From: UBA699 sp050261915
Lineage (GTDB): Bacteria; Bacillota; Clostridia; Clostridiales; Clostridiaceae
Reading direction: 5' to 3'
NCBI GenBank assembly: GCA_050261915.1
Contig: JBLNDT010000012.1
Location: 1 to 64,000, forward strand
Length of the DNA: 64,000 bases
The notes beneath the pieces were generated by a model. The model was not told where the DNA came from and made no database searches. It worked only from the letters and a program-made list of their open reading frames with translations. Made by a program: the position numbers and the translations under genes. This document shows positions 1 to 7,558 of this stretch, piece by piece. How positions within the stretch are numbered: the stretch's first letter is position 1; every line of letters begins with the position of its first letter.

Positions 1-1
1 T

Positions 2-955
2 GTTAACCTTACAGCAGCTAGTCTTTTCGGAGAATTCGAATTCTGGTTTGCTTTAATAAAGGTTGTTACTATCATAGTTATGATCGTTGTTGGTGCTATC
101 ATGATGTTCACAGGTCTTGGAAACAATGGTGTTGCTGTTGGATTCACTAACCTTGTATCACATGGCGGATTCTTCCCTAAAGGAGTTTGGGGTCCTATCC
201 AGGCATTAGTTATGGTTACATTTGCATTCTTAGGAATTGAGCTTATCGGTGTTACAGCTGGTGAAGCTAAGAACCCAGACAAAGTTATACCTTCAGCTAT
301 AAAGAAGGTTTTCTGGAGAATTATGATATTCTATGTTGGTGCTTTGACAGTTATAATGTCACTTTATCCATGGAATGAAATCGGAACAAAAGGAAGCCCA
401 TTCGTTATGACATTTGCAAGTCTTGGTATTTCAGCAGCTGCTGGTATCATCAACTTCGTTGTTTTAACTGCGGCAGCATCATCATGTAACTCAGGTATAT
501 TCACAACTGGACGTATGATGTACAGCTTGTCACTTGAAGGAAAAGCTCCTACTTACTTTGCAACTGTAAATAAGAACAAAGTTCCTGCAAGAGCAATATT
601 GTTCTCAGCAGCATGTATGCTTATAGGTGTTGTTCTTAACTACACAGTACCTGGTAAAGCATTCGGATATGTAACTTCAATAGCTACATTCGTTGGAATA
701 TTTGTATGGTTCGTTATAACTTGGTGTCAGATGAACTTCAGAAAGAAGCTTACTGAAGAACAGGTTAAGAATCTTAAGTTCCCAATGTTTGGATATCCAA
801 TAGCTAACTATGTTGCAATAGCATTCCTTGCTTTCGTTATAGTAGTTATGTGCATGAACCCAGACAACAGAGTTGCTGTTATAGTAGGAATTCCATGGTT
901 GATATTCTTAACTATAATCTACAAACTTAAATACAGCAAAACTGAAGTTAAATAA
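2..955 (+). CDS. APC-family amino-acid permease, CycA-like (5' end outside window)
   Basis: The reading frame is open from base 2, so the N-terminal part of the gene lies upstream of the window. The visible 317 codons are the C-terminal two thirds of an amino acid-polyamine-organocation permease, with about eight hydrophobic helices. Family signatures include GIELIGVTAGEAKNP and NFVVLTAAASSCNSG. The pattern resembles CycA-type carriers of glycine, D-alanine and beta-alanine more than GabP or LysP; this is judged by eye. The gene converges on the semialdehyde dehydrogenase and shares its terminator region. Together with the aminotransferase this hints at uptake of the amino acid degraded next door, but the substrate is inference. 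Confidence 0.85.
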   Translation, partial: VNLTAASLFGEFEFWFALIKVVTIIVMIVVGAIMMFTGLGNNGVAVGFTNLVSHGGFFPKGVWGPIQALVMVTFAFLGIELIGVTAGEAKNPDKVIPSAIKKVFWRIMIFYVGALTVIMSLYPWNEIGTKGSPFVMTFASLGISAAAGIINFVVLTAAASSCNSGIFTTGRMMYSLSLEGKAPTYFATVNKNKVPARAILFSAACMLIGVVLNYTVPGKAFGYVTSIATFVGIFVWFVITWCQMNFRKKLTEEQVKNLKFPMFGYPIANYVAIAFLAFVIVVMCMNPDNRVAVIVGIPWLIFLTIIYKLKYSKTEVK

Positions 956-960
956 TTAAT

Positions 961-989
961 AAGGCTGTCTCATTGAGACAGCCTTTATT
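961..989. terminator. Bidirectional intrinsic terminator
   Basis: An 11-bp perfect stem (961-971 with 975-985) has an ATT loop and is followed by a T-rich run. It lies between the convergent permease and dehydrogenase genes, and with A residues on the left flank it can serve both strands. Confidence 0.9.
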
Positions 990-1001
990 TTTATTGTTTT
1001 A

Positions 1002-2525
1002 TTAATCTCCTCCGCCAACAGAACCATCCCAGGTGTCAACTTTAGTCTTTTTCTTTTCCTCTTCACTGAACCAGGTAGATGTAACAGCTTTTGTTTCAGT
1101 GAAGAATCTAACTCCATCCTTTCCCAAAGTGTGAAGATCTCCAAAGAAGGAATTTTTATGACCTGTAAATGGGAATATTCCAACTGGAACAGGAATTCCA
1201 ACATTTATTCCAACCATTCCACCATGAGTTCTTCTTGAAAATTCTCTGGCGTAATATCCGCTTTGTGTAAAAATTACCGAACCATTTGCAAAAGGATTAT
1301 TATTCATAACTTTTAAGCCTTCTTCAAAATCCTTAACCCTTTTAACACATATTACTGGTCCAAAAATTTCATTATCCCCTACAGTCATATCAGCAGTAAC
1401 ATGGTCCAAAATAGTAGGTCCAAGGTAAAAACCATTTTCGAAGCCAGGTACTTTAACTCCTCTTCCATCAAGAACAAGCTTTGCCCCTTCATTTATACCC
1501 TTTTCTATCCATCCCAGTACAAATTTTTTATGTTCTGCAGTAACTACAGGACCAAGTTGGGAGGCTTTATCATATGCTGGACCAATCTTAAGTTCTTTTG
1601 CAAATTGTACAAGGAGTTCTACAAGCTTATCTGCTATACTTTCCTCTGCAACAATTACAGGAAGAGCCATACATCTTTCACCTGCACATCCAAAGGATGA
1701 ATTTATTATTCCTCTTGCTGTTCTTTCTAATGCTGCGTCCTCCATAACTAGCCCGTGATTTTTCGCTTCACATAAAGCCTGAACCCTCTTGCCATTTGCT
1801 GCTGCAGTACCATAAATATGAAGTCCAACTGAGGTTGAGCCTACAAAGGATATACCTTTTACATCAGGGTGCTTAAGGAATAATTCAGCTTCATTTCTGC
1901 TGCAGGTTAATATATTTAAAACTCCCGCTGGAAGTCCAGCTTCCTGCCATAATTCTGCACATCTCATAGATGTCATAGGTGTCATGGAGGCTGCTTTAAT
2001 TACAATTGTGTTTCCGGCAGCTATGCATATAGGTGACATCCACCCCATTGGTATCATACCTGGAAAATTAAAAGGTGCTATTCCTGCAAACACTCCCACA
2101 GGCTCCTTGTATAAAACCGTATCATAACCGGTGGAGGTATTCATCAATGACTCGCCCATTAAAAGGGAAGGCATTCCACAGGCAAACTCTACTGGTTCCT
2201 TTATTTTTAAAATGTCACCTTTAGCTTCTTCCCATACTTTTCCATTTTCCCTGGCTACTATTTCAGTAAGTTCATCCATGTGCTCTTCTATTAAATCTCT
2301 GAACTTATAAAGAACCTGTACCCTTTTCATAACTGGAGTTTGGGACCATGTAATGAATGCATCGCTTGCTGCTTTAATGGCAAAGTTCACTTCATCCTCG
2401 GTACAGCATGGTGCCTTTGCTATAACTTCCCCTGTACTTGGGTTGAATACATCCATATATTTAGCAGTTTTTGATTCAACCCATTCTCCACCTGCATAAA
2501 ATTTTAACATTTTTACTTCACTCAT
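1002..2525 (-). CDS. mmsA: CoA-acylating (methyl)malonate-semialdehyde dehydrogenase
   Basis: The 507-residue aldehyde dehydrogenase has the features of the CoA-dependent MmsA/IolA branch: the AKNH motif near residue 254 and the nucleophile motif GERC with Cys285. This branch oxidises malonate or methylmalonate semialdehyde with NAD and CoA to acetyl- or propionyl-CoA. Length is normal for the family. The ATG follows a clear AAGGAGG site. It is the last gene of a minus-strand set with a PucR regulator and a class III aminotransferase whose product would be such a semialdehyde. Two residues look unusual to me: Glu in CEAKNH where IolA has Gly, and Lys107 in a stretch where I recall Arg. No inositol genes are nearby, so a beta-alanine-type pathway is favoured over myo-inositol use. 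Confidence 0.88.
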   Translation of the reverse strand: MSEVKMLKFYAGGEWVESKTAKYMDVFNPSTGEVIAKAPCCTEDEVNFAIKAASDAFITWSQTPVMKRVQVLYKFRDLIEEHMDELTEIVARENGKVWEEAKGDILKIKEPVEFACGMPSLLMGESLMNTSTGYDTVLYKEPVGVFAGIAPFNFPGMIPMGWMSPICIAAGNTIVIKAASMTPMTSMRCAELWQEAGLPAGVLNILTCSRNEAELFLKHPDVKGISFVGSTSVGLHIYGTAAANGKRVQALCEAKNHGLVMEDAALERTARGIINSSFGCAGERCMALPVIVAEESIADKLVELLVQFAKELKIGPAYDKASQLGPVVTAEHKKFVLGWIEKGINEGAKLVLDGRGVKVPGFENGFYLGPTILDHVTADMTVGDNEIFGPVICVKRVKDFEEGLKVMNNNPFANGSVIFTQSGYYAREFSRRTHGGMVGINVGIPVPVGIFPFTGHKNSFFGDLHTLGKDGVRFFTETKAVTSTWFSEEEKKKTKVDTWDGSVGGGD

Positions 2526-2545
2526 CTTGTAACCTCCTTGTTTGT

Positions 2546-3757
2546 TTAATCATTTAATATCTGCTTAACCAGGAATCCAAGGTAGCATTCAAATCTTACC
2601 TTTGGATCAGAAAGATTCAATTTCAAAATTTCCTGTATTTTATTTATCTTATACATTAAAGTGTTTCTGTGCATAAAAAGCTTTTGAGAAGTTTGAATAT
2701 AGCTGCCATTTTCCTGAAGAAAGGCATATAGTATATCCATAAAATCCGAGTGATTTTGTATATCGTATTGTTCAAGCTTCCCAAGGGTATCATAATAGTA
2801 TTCCTTCAGCAGAGAGGAATTTTCAATTTCTGTAATTAGTTTATACGCACCTATCTCTGAATAAAATATTGTGTCATCCTTTCGTTTCTCTGCCTTAATC
2901 ACCTTTAATGCCTTTTCAGCTTCAAGGTAACTCTTTTTTATTTTTGAAAATTCGGTATATGAATTACCCATGCTGACACTTATACTTGCATCAATAAAAT
3001 TATTTTTACAGCTCTCTCTTATCATATCTGACAGGATATTTAAATTCGCGTGTCTTTCCTTTTCGTTTATCAAAAGAATTATAACTGATTTATCCTGAAG
3101 ATAACTTATAGGCCTCCCTCTTGAATCAGAAACTGCACTATTAACTGAATTAAAGAAAACATCCCTCATATGAATAAGGCTTTGTTCATCCTTTATGTTT
3201 TTTCCTGACAACTGCTGGCTATAGCTATCTATGGTTACTATAGCAATTCTAAATGTTTTAAAAGTTCCATAGCTGTGATCGGAAATTTGCTTTGTAAAAT
3301 CTTCAAGGGAAACTTTATTAAAAAATATAATATTCATAAGGAGATCCTGATAGGATATTTCCTCCATATGTCTTTTAACTATTTCTTCACATATACCTTT
3401 TGTGGTGTCTGCTATACTTATTTCCCATGGCAGCTCCAGTACTGCAAATTCATTTTCATCTGCAATTCTAATTATTTCATCGGGAACCTTTTCAAAGTAT
3501 TTTCCAACATTTAAAATCAGGCCCACAGCATTTTTTTCTATTAACCCTTTAACCAATTCGATAAAATGGCTTTCATTATTGTGAACCCCAACCCCTGTAA
3601 GAATTATAAGCTCATCACTTTGGACATATCTTAAAAGATCCGGAGTTTCAACAACGTGTACCCACCTTACTATCTTGTATATACCCTTACTGCCACTGAC
3701 GAGCTTCAAATCGCTAAGCTCAGGGAGACAAAGCAGCTGATCAAATCTAACGCCCAT
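2546..3757 (-). CDS. PucR-family transcriptional regulator
   Basis: The 403-residue protein starts with a PucR N-terminal domain (about residues 8-125, with the WVHVVETPDLLRYV stretch). A middle region follows, then a C-terminal PucR helix-turn-helix (about 340-395, containing MHRNTLMYKINKIQ). PucR proteins usually activate purine, amino-acid or amine catabolic genes in response to substrate. It sits 20 bp upstream of mmsA and downstream of the aminotransferase on the same strand, so it is likely the local regulator of this catabolic set. The ATG is preceded by GGGGATAATT. The effector is unknown. Confidence 0.88.
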   Translation of the reverse strand: MGVRFDQLLCLPELSDLKLVSGSKGIYKIVRWVHVVETPDLLRYVQSDELIILTGVGVHNNESHFIELVKGLIEKNAVGLILNVGKYFEKVPDEIIRIADENEFAVLELPWEISIADTTKGICEEIVKRHMEEISYQDLLMNIIFFNKVSLEDFTKQISDHSYGTFKTFRIAIVTIDSYSQQLSGKNIKDEQSLIHMRDVFFNSVNSAVSDSRGRPISYLQDKSVIILLINEKERHANLNILSDMIRESCKNNFIDASISVSMGNSYTEFSKIKKSYLEAEKALKVIKAEKRKDDTIFYSEIGAYKLITEIENSSLLKEYYYDTLGKLEQYDIQNHSDFMDILYAFLQENGSYIQTSQKLFMHRNTLMYKINKIQEILKLNLSDPKVRFECYLGFLVKQILND

Positions 3758-3850
3758 AATTATCCCCGCTTTCCGTTTTTCTATTATTCTGACAATTCAT
3801 ATTTTATCACTATTTTTGCTGGTTTTACATATAATTATGAGCGTTATCAC

Positions 3851-5194
3851 TTATTGTGTGTATAAATCTGCAATACTAAGTGCCTTATCAATTGCTGCAA
3901 ACGCTTCTTCAACTTCTTCAGGTTTTATTATACATGGAGGAACTACCAGTATCCAATTCCACCTTATATCCATGTACATTCCATCTTCAAGAAGTGAAGC
4001 AGTTACTTTATCCATTACTTCTCCAGAGCCGTTCCATGGTACTATCGGCTCTCTGGTTTCACGGTTTTTAACCAGCTCAATACATCCAAATACCCCAATA
4101 TTTCTAACATCCCCCACACATTTGTGTTTAGCTTTCATATCTTCCATGCGCTGAAGAATAAGCTTTCCTACTTCCTTTGCATTTTCAATTACTTTTTCTT
4201 CTTTATAAACATTTATTGTTGCTACTGCAGCTGCACAAGCTAGTGGATGTCCACTGTAGGTCAGCCCGCAGCTTAAGAATTTGTCTTTAATTGCATCATA
4301 TACCTTGTCAGATACGCATACTGCACCTAAAGGAATATATCCTGAATTTATACCTTTTGCTACAGACATTATATCTGGTGCCACATCAAAGTGATCTACT
4401 GCAAACCATTCACCTGTTCTTCCAAAGCCGCTCATTACTTCATCGTCAATAAGCATTATATTATACTTGGTGCAAAGTTCTCTTATACCTTTGTAATATT
4501 CAGGAGGTGGAATAAATATTCCATTAGACCCAGTTACACCTTCCATAATAAAGCCTGCTATCGTATTTGGATCTTCAAATTTTATAACCTCTTCCACATG
4601 TTTTACACATTCCATATTGCATTTTCCATATTCTTTTCCAAAAATACACCTGTAACAATATGGATCAAATACCCTTACAACTCCAGGAACCCCAGGTTCA
4701 ACCTGTGTTCTTCTAGGCTCCCCAGTTAATGATACAGCACCCATTGTTGCTCCGTGATAAGATCTGTATCTTGAAATTATCTTTGACTTCCCAGTTGCCA
4801 TTTTTGCTATTTTAACAGCATTTTCATTGGCATCTGCTCCTCCATTTGTAAAAAAGAAATGATTTAGTCCCTCCGGTGTAACTTCACTTAACATTTTTCC
4901 CAGTGTACTTCTAGGCTCAACAGCAAGACTTGGTGCAGCATAACAAAGCTTTCCAGCTTGATCTTGGATTGCTTTTACAACCTTTGGATGCTGATGTCCA
5001 ATATTAAGATTTACAATCTGTGAATACATATCCAGATACTTTTTCCCATTTGCGTCCCAGAAATAGCACCCCTTAGATTCACTTATCACAATTGGTTTTA
5101 CCTTTGACTGCACAGACCAGGAATGAATAACATGAGCTCTGTCATTTTTATAAATTTCTTCAGCAGCTAATTTCCTTTCCTCTTCCATACCCAT
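3851..5194 (-). CDS. Class III PLP aminotransferase (omega-amino acid / taurine-pyruvate type)
   Basis: A 447-residue fold-type I aminotransferase of subgroup III. It shows the cofactor motif IDDEVMSGFGRTG and the Schiff-base lysine in VAKGINSGY (Lys280). Family members move the terminal amino group of omega-amino acids such as beta-alanine, taurine or GABA to pyruvate or 2-oxoglutarate, giving a semialdehyde. A short insert (about residues 178-197) has four cysteines spaced CxxC-x8-CxxxC, as I recall from taurine-pyruvate aminotransferases. I chose the ATG at 5194 because GAGGT lies at proper spacing before it; a GTG six bases upstream would abut the site. A neighbouring MmsA-type dehydrogenase fits a beta-alanine or similar substrate better than taurine, but this is inference. 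Confidence 0.85.
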   Translation of the reverse strand: MGMEEERKLAAEEIYKNDRAHVIHSWSVQSKVKPIVISESKGCYFWDANGKKYLDMYSQIVNLNIGHQHPKVVKAIQDQAGKLCYAAPSLAVEPRSTLGKMLSEVTPEGLNHFFFTNGGADANENAVKIAKMATGKSKIISRYRSYHGATMGAVSLTGEPRRTQVEPGVPGVVRVFDPYCYRCIFGKEYGKCNMECVKHVEEVIKFEDPNTIAGFIMEGVTGSNGIFIPPPEYYKGIRELCTKYNIMLIDDEVMSGFGRTGEWFAVDHFDVAPDIMSVAKGINSGYIPLGAVCVSDKVYDAIKDKFLSCGLTYSGHPLACAAAVATINVYKEEKVIENAKEVGKLILQRMEDMKAKHKCVGDVRNIGVFGCIELVKNRETREPIVPWNGSGEVMDKVTASLLEDGMYMDIRWNWILVVPPCIIKPEEVEEAFAAIDKALSIADLYTQ

Positions 5195-5250
5195 AATCAC
5201 ACCTCACTAAAAATATTTTATTTATAAATATATTACAGTTTAGTGAGTTA

Positions 5251-5280
5251 AAAAAGTATGTTAAAAATAACATATTTTTT
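5251..5280. promoter_or_regulatory. Dyad upstream of the aminotransferase gene
   Basis: TATGTTA (5257-5263) and TAACATA (5268-5274) form an inverted repeat around AAAA, extended by flanking A and T runs. It lies 57 bp upstream of the aminotransferase start, in the only sizeable gap before the operon. It may be an operator, for PucR or another factor. A small hairpin with no regulatory role is equally possible. Confidence 0.4.
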
Positions 5281-5310
5281 AGGCATTTTATCTAAATTAA
5301 ATATTTAACA

Positions 5311-5337
5311 AAAAAAATCACTCAAATGAGTGATTTT
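5311..5337 (-). terminator. Intrinsic terminator after the DUF4097 gene
   Basis: An 11-bp perfect stem (5314-5324 with 5327-5337) is followed on the minus strand by a run of T. It overlaps the stop codon of the gene it terminates. Confidence 0.88.
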
Positions 5338-6265
5338 ACTGTTTTGCTTTTAATAAATTTATATCTCCAGAGGATACTTTTGCTGTTATTTTTTTATTAG
5401 TATTGTTTCCAGATAAAGCAGCCTCATGATTTTTATTTTTATAAGACAAGCTAAAATCTGAATTTATTTCCCCAGAGCTGCAGCTGCCTTCAAAATTAAA
5501 ATTTTCTTCCACAGGAACATATATATTAATATCTCCTGATGAGCCTTGAATATCCTCAAAGTCTCCAACATTGTTAAATGTTATATTTATTTTGCCAGAT
5601 GAACATTTTGCATATCCTGACCCGGTAACATTATTTAAAACCATGTCCCCTGAAGTTATTTCGCATCTCCAGGTCTTTGAGGTTATGCCAGCTGATTTTA
5701 TGGAGCCAGAAGATCCGTAAAGCTCTATATTATCTGAATTAAGAGTACCCTTGGATAAAAAGCTGCCAGAATGCTGTTTTACATTTATGCTGCTTAAGGT
5801 CATATCATCTTCAATGGTCACATTACCTGAAAGTGAACTTATTTCAAGTGAATCCATATATTTCTTTGGAATATACACTTCTAATTTTCTGGTAAAATTG
5901 ATCCCAAATAAATTAAATGTAATAGTTGATGGCTGCTCTATCATCAATGTTTCACCTTGTTTTGACATTTGAAACTTTTGGGTTTCCTTTAAATTTCTGT
6001 TTGATTTTTCAATTACTTTAATCTCCCCTTCATCAGTTGAAAATACTGAGATATCTTCGCTTTTGCAATCAATGAATATTTTTTTAATATCAGCTGTCGA
6101 GGAGTTTTCCTGTTTTTCTACCTTCTTAGTTTCTGATTTATTTATTAAGGAAAACATATTTTCACCAGTTCTATCTGAAATTATATTGTAAACAAGTATT
6201 CCAGATAAAAATACTGCTATTATTGTCCAAAGAGCTATTAATATTATTTTTAAATTCCTATCCAT
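5336..6265 (-). CDS. DUF4097 family beta-helical membrane-anchored protein
   Basis: The 309-residue protein has one N-terminal membrane helix (about 5-27) and then an extracytoplasmic part rich in short repeats such as SSGDINI and SSGKINITF, spaced about 20 residues apart. This is the hallmark of DUF4097 (putative adhesin, predicted right-handed beta-helix). It is the last gene of a padR - permease-prefix - DUF4097 set, which I recall as a recurrent arrangement in Firmicutes. The biochemical role is unknown; an envelope-stress role is plausible but not shown here. Confidence 0.82.
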   Translation of the reverse strand: MDRNLKIILIALWTIIAVFLSGILVYNIISDRTGENMFSLINKSETKKVEKQENSSTADIKKIFIDCKSEDISVFSTDEGEIKVIEKSNRNLKETQKFQMSKQGETLMIEQPSTITFNLFGINFTRKLEVYIPKKYMDSLEISSLSGNVTIEDDMTLSSINVKQHSGSFLSKGTLNSDNIELYGSSGSIKSAGITSKTWRCEITSGDMVLNNVTGSGYAKCSSGKINITFNNVGDFEDIQGSSGDINIYVPVEENFNFEGSCSSGEINSDFSLSYKNKNHEAALSGNNTNKKITAKVSSGDINLLKAKQ

Positions 6266-6267
6266 GA

Positions 6268-6927
6268 TTATTTCTCCTTTAGCTGAAAAACTAAGGTAAC
6301 TATCTTTTCAATTGCAGCTCCTACAATAAATATAATCCATGAGTATGCCCAGGAATTAAATAGAAAACTTATGCTAAGGTAAATAACAACAATTAATGTC
6401 CAAATTATAGATTTAATTGATTGAAGTATTTTATTCCTTTCATTATTTCCAGATTTCCATTCTTTAAATTCTTCAACCATGGTATCGTCTGACCTTAAGT
6501 ATTTAGGTTTTGATATAGCATTATAAATAATAAGCCCTGTTGCTATGGCATCAATTGTAAGCATTAAGCATACAGCAATATTTTCATCAATATTTAAAAC
6601 TTCAACCGACATTATTAGCACAACAACACCTATTATATAAAGCATAACTGAAACTGATATTATTAAAGCTGATTTTTGCCTTTCTTTTTTTCTTTCACTA
6701 TAATTAAATACATCATTTTCTTTTAAACTGTTTATAAGCTCATCTAAATCCCCTACTCCTCTAATAGCCTTTTCTACAGCTTCATCAGGGGTGTTACCTG
6801 CCTCTATAAGGTCATTATATTTTTCTATAAGATTTGCAAGTAGCTCCTCTTTTAACTCATTTGCCCTCCTAGTTTTTGGAGCATTTTCAAAAAGCTCATC
6901 TACCCTTTTTCGTAACTTTTCACTCAT
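6268..6927 (-). CDS. Permease-prefix (HAAS-like) membrane protein
   Basis: Residues 1-70 form a charged helical domain of the permease-prefix / DUF1700 type, with the typical NTPDEAVEKAIRGVGDLDEL stretch. About four membrane helices follow (two near residues 85-140, two near 170-215). Such proteins are regularly encoded next to PadR regulators and DUF4097 proteins, and here the spacing to both neighbours is 2 bp, so the three are one translational unit. No catalytic motif is visible. Function unknown beyond membership in this module. Confidence 0.78.
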   Translation of the reverse strand: MSEKLRKRVDELFENAPKTRRANELKEELLANLIEKYNDLIEAGNTPDEAVEKAIRGVGDLDELINSLKENDVFNYSERKKERQKSALIISVSVMLYIIGVVVLIMSVEVLNIDENIAVCLMLTIDAIATGLIIYNAISKPKYLRSDDTMVEEFKEWKSGNNERNKILQSIKSIIWTLIVVIYLSISFLFNSWAYSWIIFIVGAAIEKIVTLVFQLKEK

Positions 6928-6929
6928 TT

Positions 6930-7262
6930 TTAACCCTCCTCATTTATAAGACTATCGATTAATTTCTTTGCATCATTCCAATCCTCAATATTCCCTAAAA
7001 GTGCTCCCCGCCCTGACTTAGTTATGGAGTAGTACCTTCTTCTGGCCCCTGTATTTTCATTTCCCCAGTATGATATGATAAGCCCTGCCTGTTCAAGTCT
7101 TCTAAAGGCTGAATATAGGGTTGCTTCCTTTAATTCATATTGATTATTGGTTTTTAACTGTATCATCTTGTTTATTTCGTAACCGTAGCTATCCCCTTTG
7201 GCAAGCTGAGCCAGTATTATTGTCTCTGTATGACCTCTTATTATGTCTGAGGTAATAGACAT
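6930..7262 (-). CDS. PadR-family transcriptional regulator
   Basis: A 110-residue winged-helix protein of the small PadR type. The DNA-binding region covers about residues 8-85, with the typical KGDSYGYEI and ELKEATLYSAFRRLEQAGL stretches. I start it at the ATG at 7262: the longer upstream reading frame crosses the promoter and a terminator, whereas this start follows AAGAAGTGG and aligns with family N-termini. PadR proteins usually repress their own operon and are released by cationic drugs, phenolics or envelope stress. A 9-9-9 inverted repeat overlaps its promoter, consistent with autoregulation. Confidence 0.9.
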   Translation of the reverse strand: MSITSDIIRGHTETIILAQLAKGDSYGYEINKMIQLKTNNQYELKEATLYSAFRRLEQAGLIISYWGNENTGARRRYYSITKSGRGALLGNIEDWNDAKKLIDSLINEEG

Positions 7263-7295
7263 AAAACCACTTCTTTCTTTTGTATTTTTATTTAT

Positions 7296-7332
7296 ATTAT
7301 AATTATATATACCTCGCCTGTCAAGGTATATA
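7296..7332 (-). promoter_or_regulatory. Consensus promoter with inverted-repeat operator for the padR operon
   Basis: On the minus strand, TTGACA (7319-7324) and TATAAT (7296-7301) are both perfect and exactly 17 bp apart. A perfect dyad, TATATACCT and AGGTATATA with a 9-bp spacer (7306-7332), covers the -35 box and much of the spacer. A repressor bound there would block RNA polymerase; PadR itself, encoded just downstream, is the obvious candidate. Confidence 0.82.
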
Positions 7333-7337
7333 AATAA

Positions 7338-7368
7338 AAAAATTCGGTCATCAATTAACCGAGTTTTT
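7338..7368 (-). terminator. Probable terminator after the ynzC-like gene
   Basis: A TCGGT / ACCGA stem with an 8-9 nt loop is followed on the minus strand by seven T. The stem is short. It lies between the GGDEF-EAL/ynzC pair and the padR promoter. Confidence 0.6.
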
Positions 7369-7374
7369 TTAATC

Positions 7375-7557
7375 TTAGGATCTTTTTGATTTTGGAGCAT
7401 CTATTGTGTCCAGCTGTGCCTTTAAGTTGTTTTTAACAAGGTCTATATAATACCTTCTTAATTCTGTCTGCTCACATTTCTCCTCTGCTGAAAGCTCTTC
7501 TCCTCTGCTTTTGTGGTAAAGAAAATTAATTCTTTCAATTACATTTTTTATATCCAT
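7375..7557 (-). CDS. DUF896 / YnzC-family small protein
   Basis: The 60-residue cytoplasmic protein has the DUF896 (UPF0291) pattern: an N-terminal helix with INFLYHKSR, then LSAEEKCEQTELRRYY and a conserved LKAQLDTID end. Length matches the family (55-80 residues). The start follows AAGGGGAATAAT and lies just beyond the stop of the GGDEF-EAL gene, so the two are co-transcribed. B. subtilis YnzC is a small helical protein of unknown function. I do not infer a link to c-di-GMP. Confidence 0.85.
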   Translation of the reverse strand: MDIKNVIERINFLYHKSRGEELSAEEKCEQTELRRYYIDLVKNNLKAQLDTIDAPKSKRS

Positions 7558-7558
7558 A

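Noticed and set aside
1401..1700. Open frame on the plus strand inside mmsA
   Set aside because: Opposite-strand shadow of a well-conserved gene, with no ribosome binding site or family.
7263..7400. In-frame extension of padR
   Set aside because: It would span the terminator, the consensus promoter and the ynzC gene end; the ATG at 7262 matches family starts.
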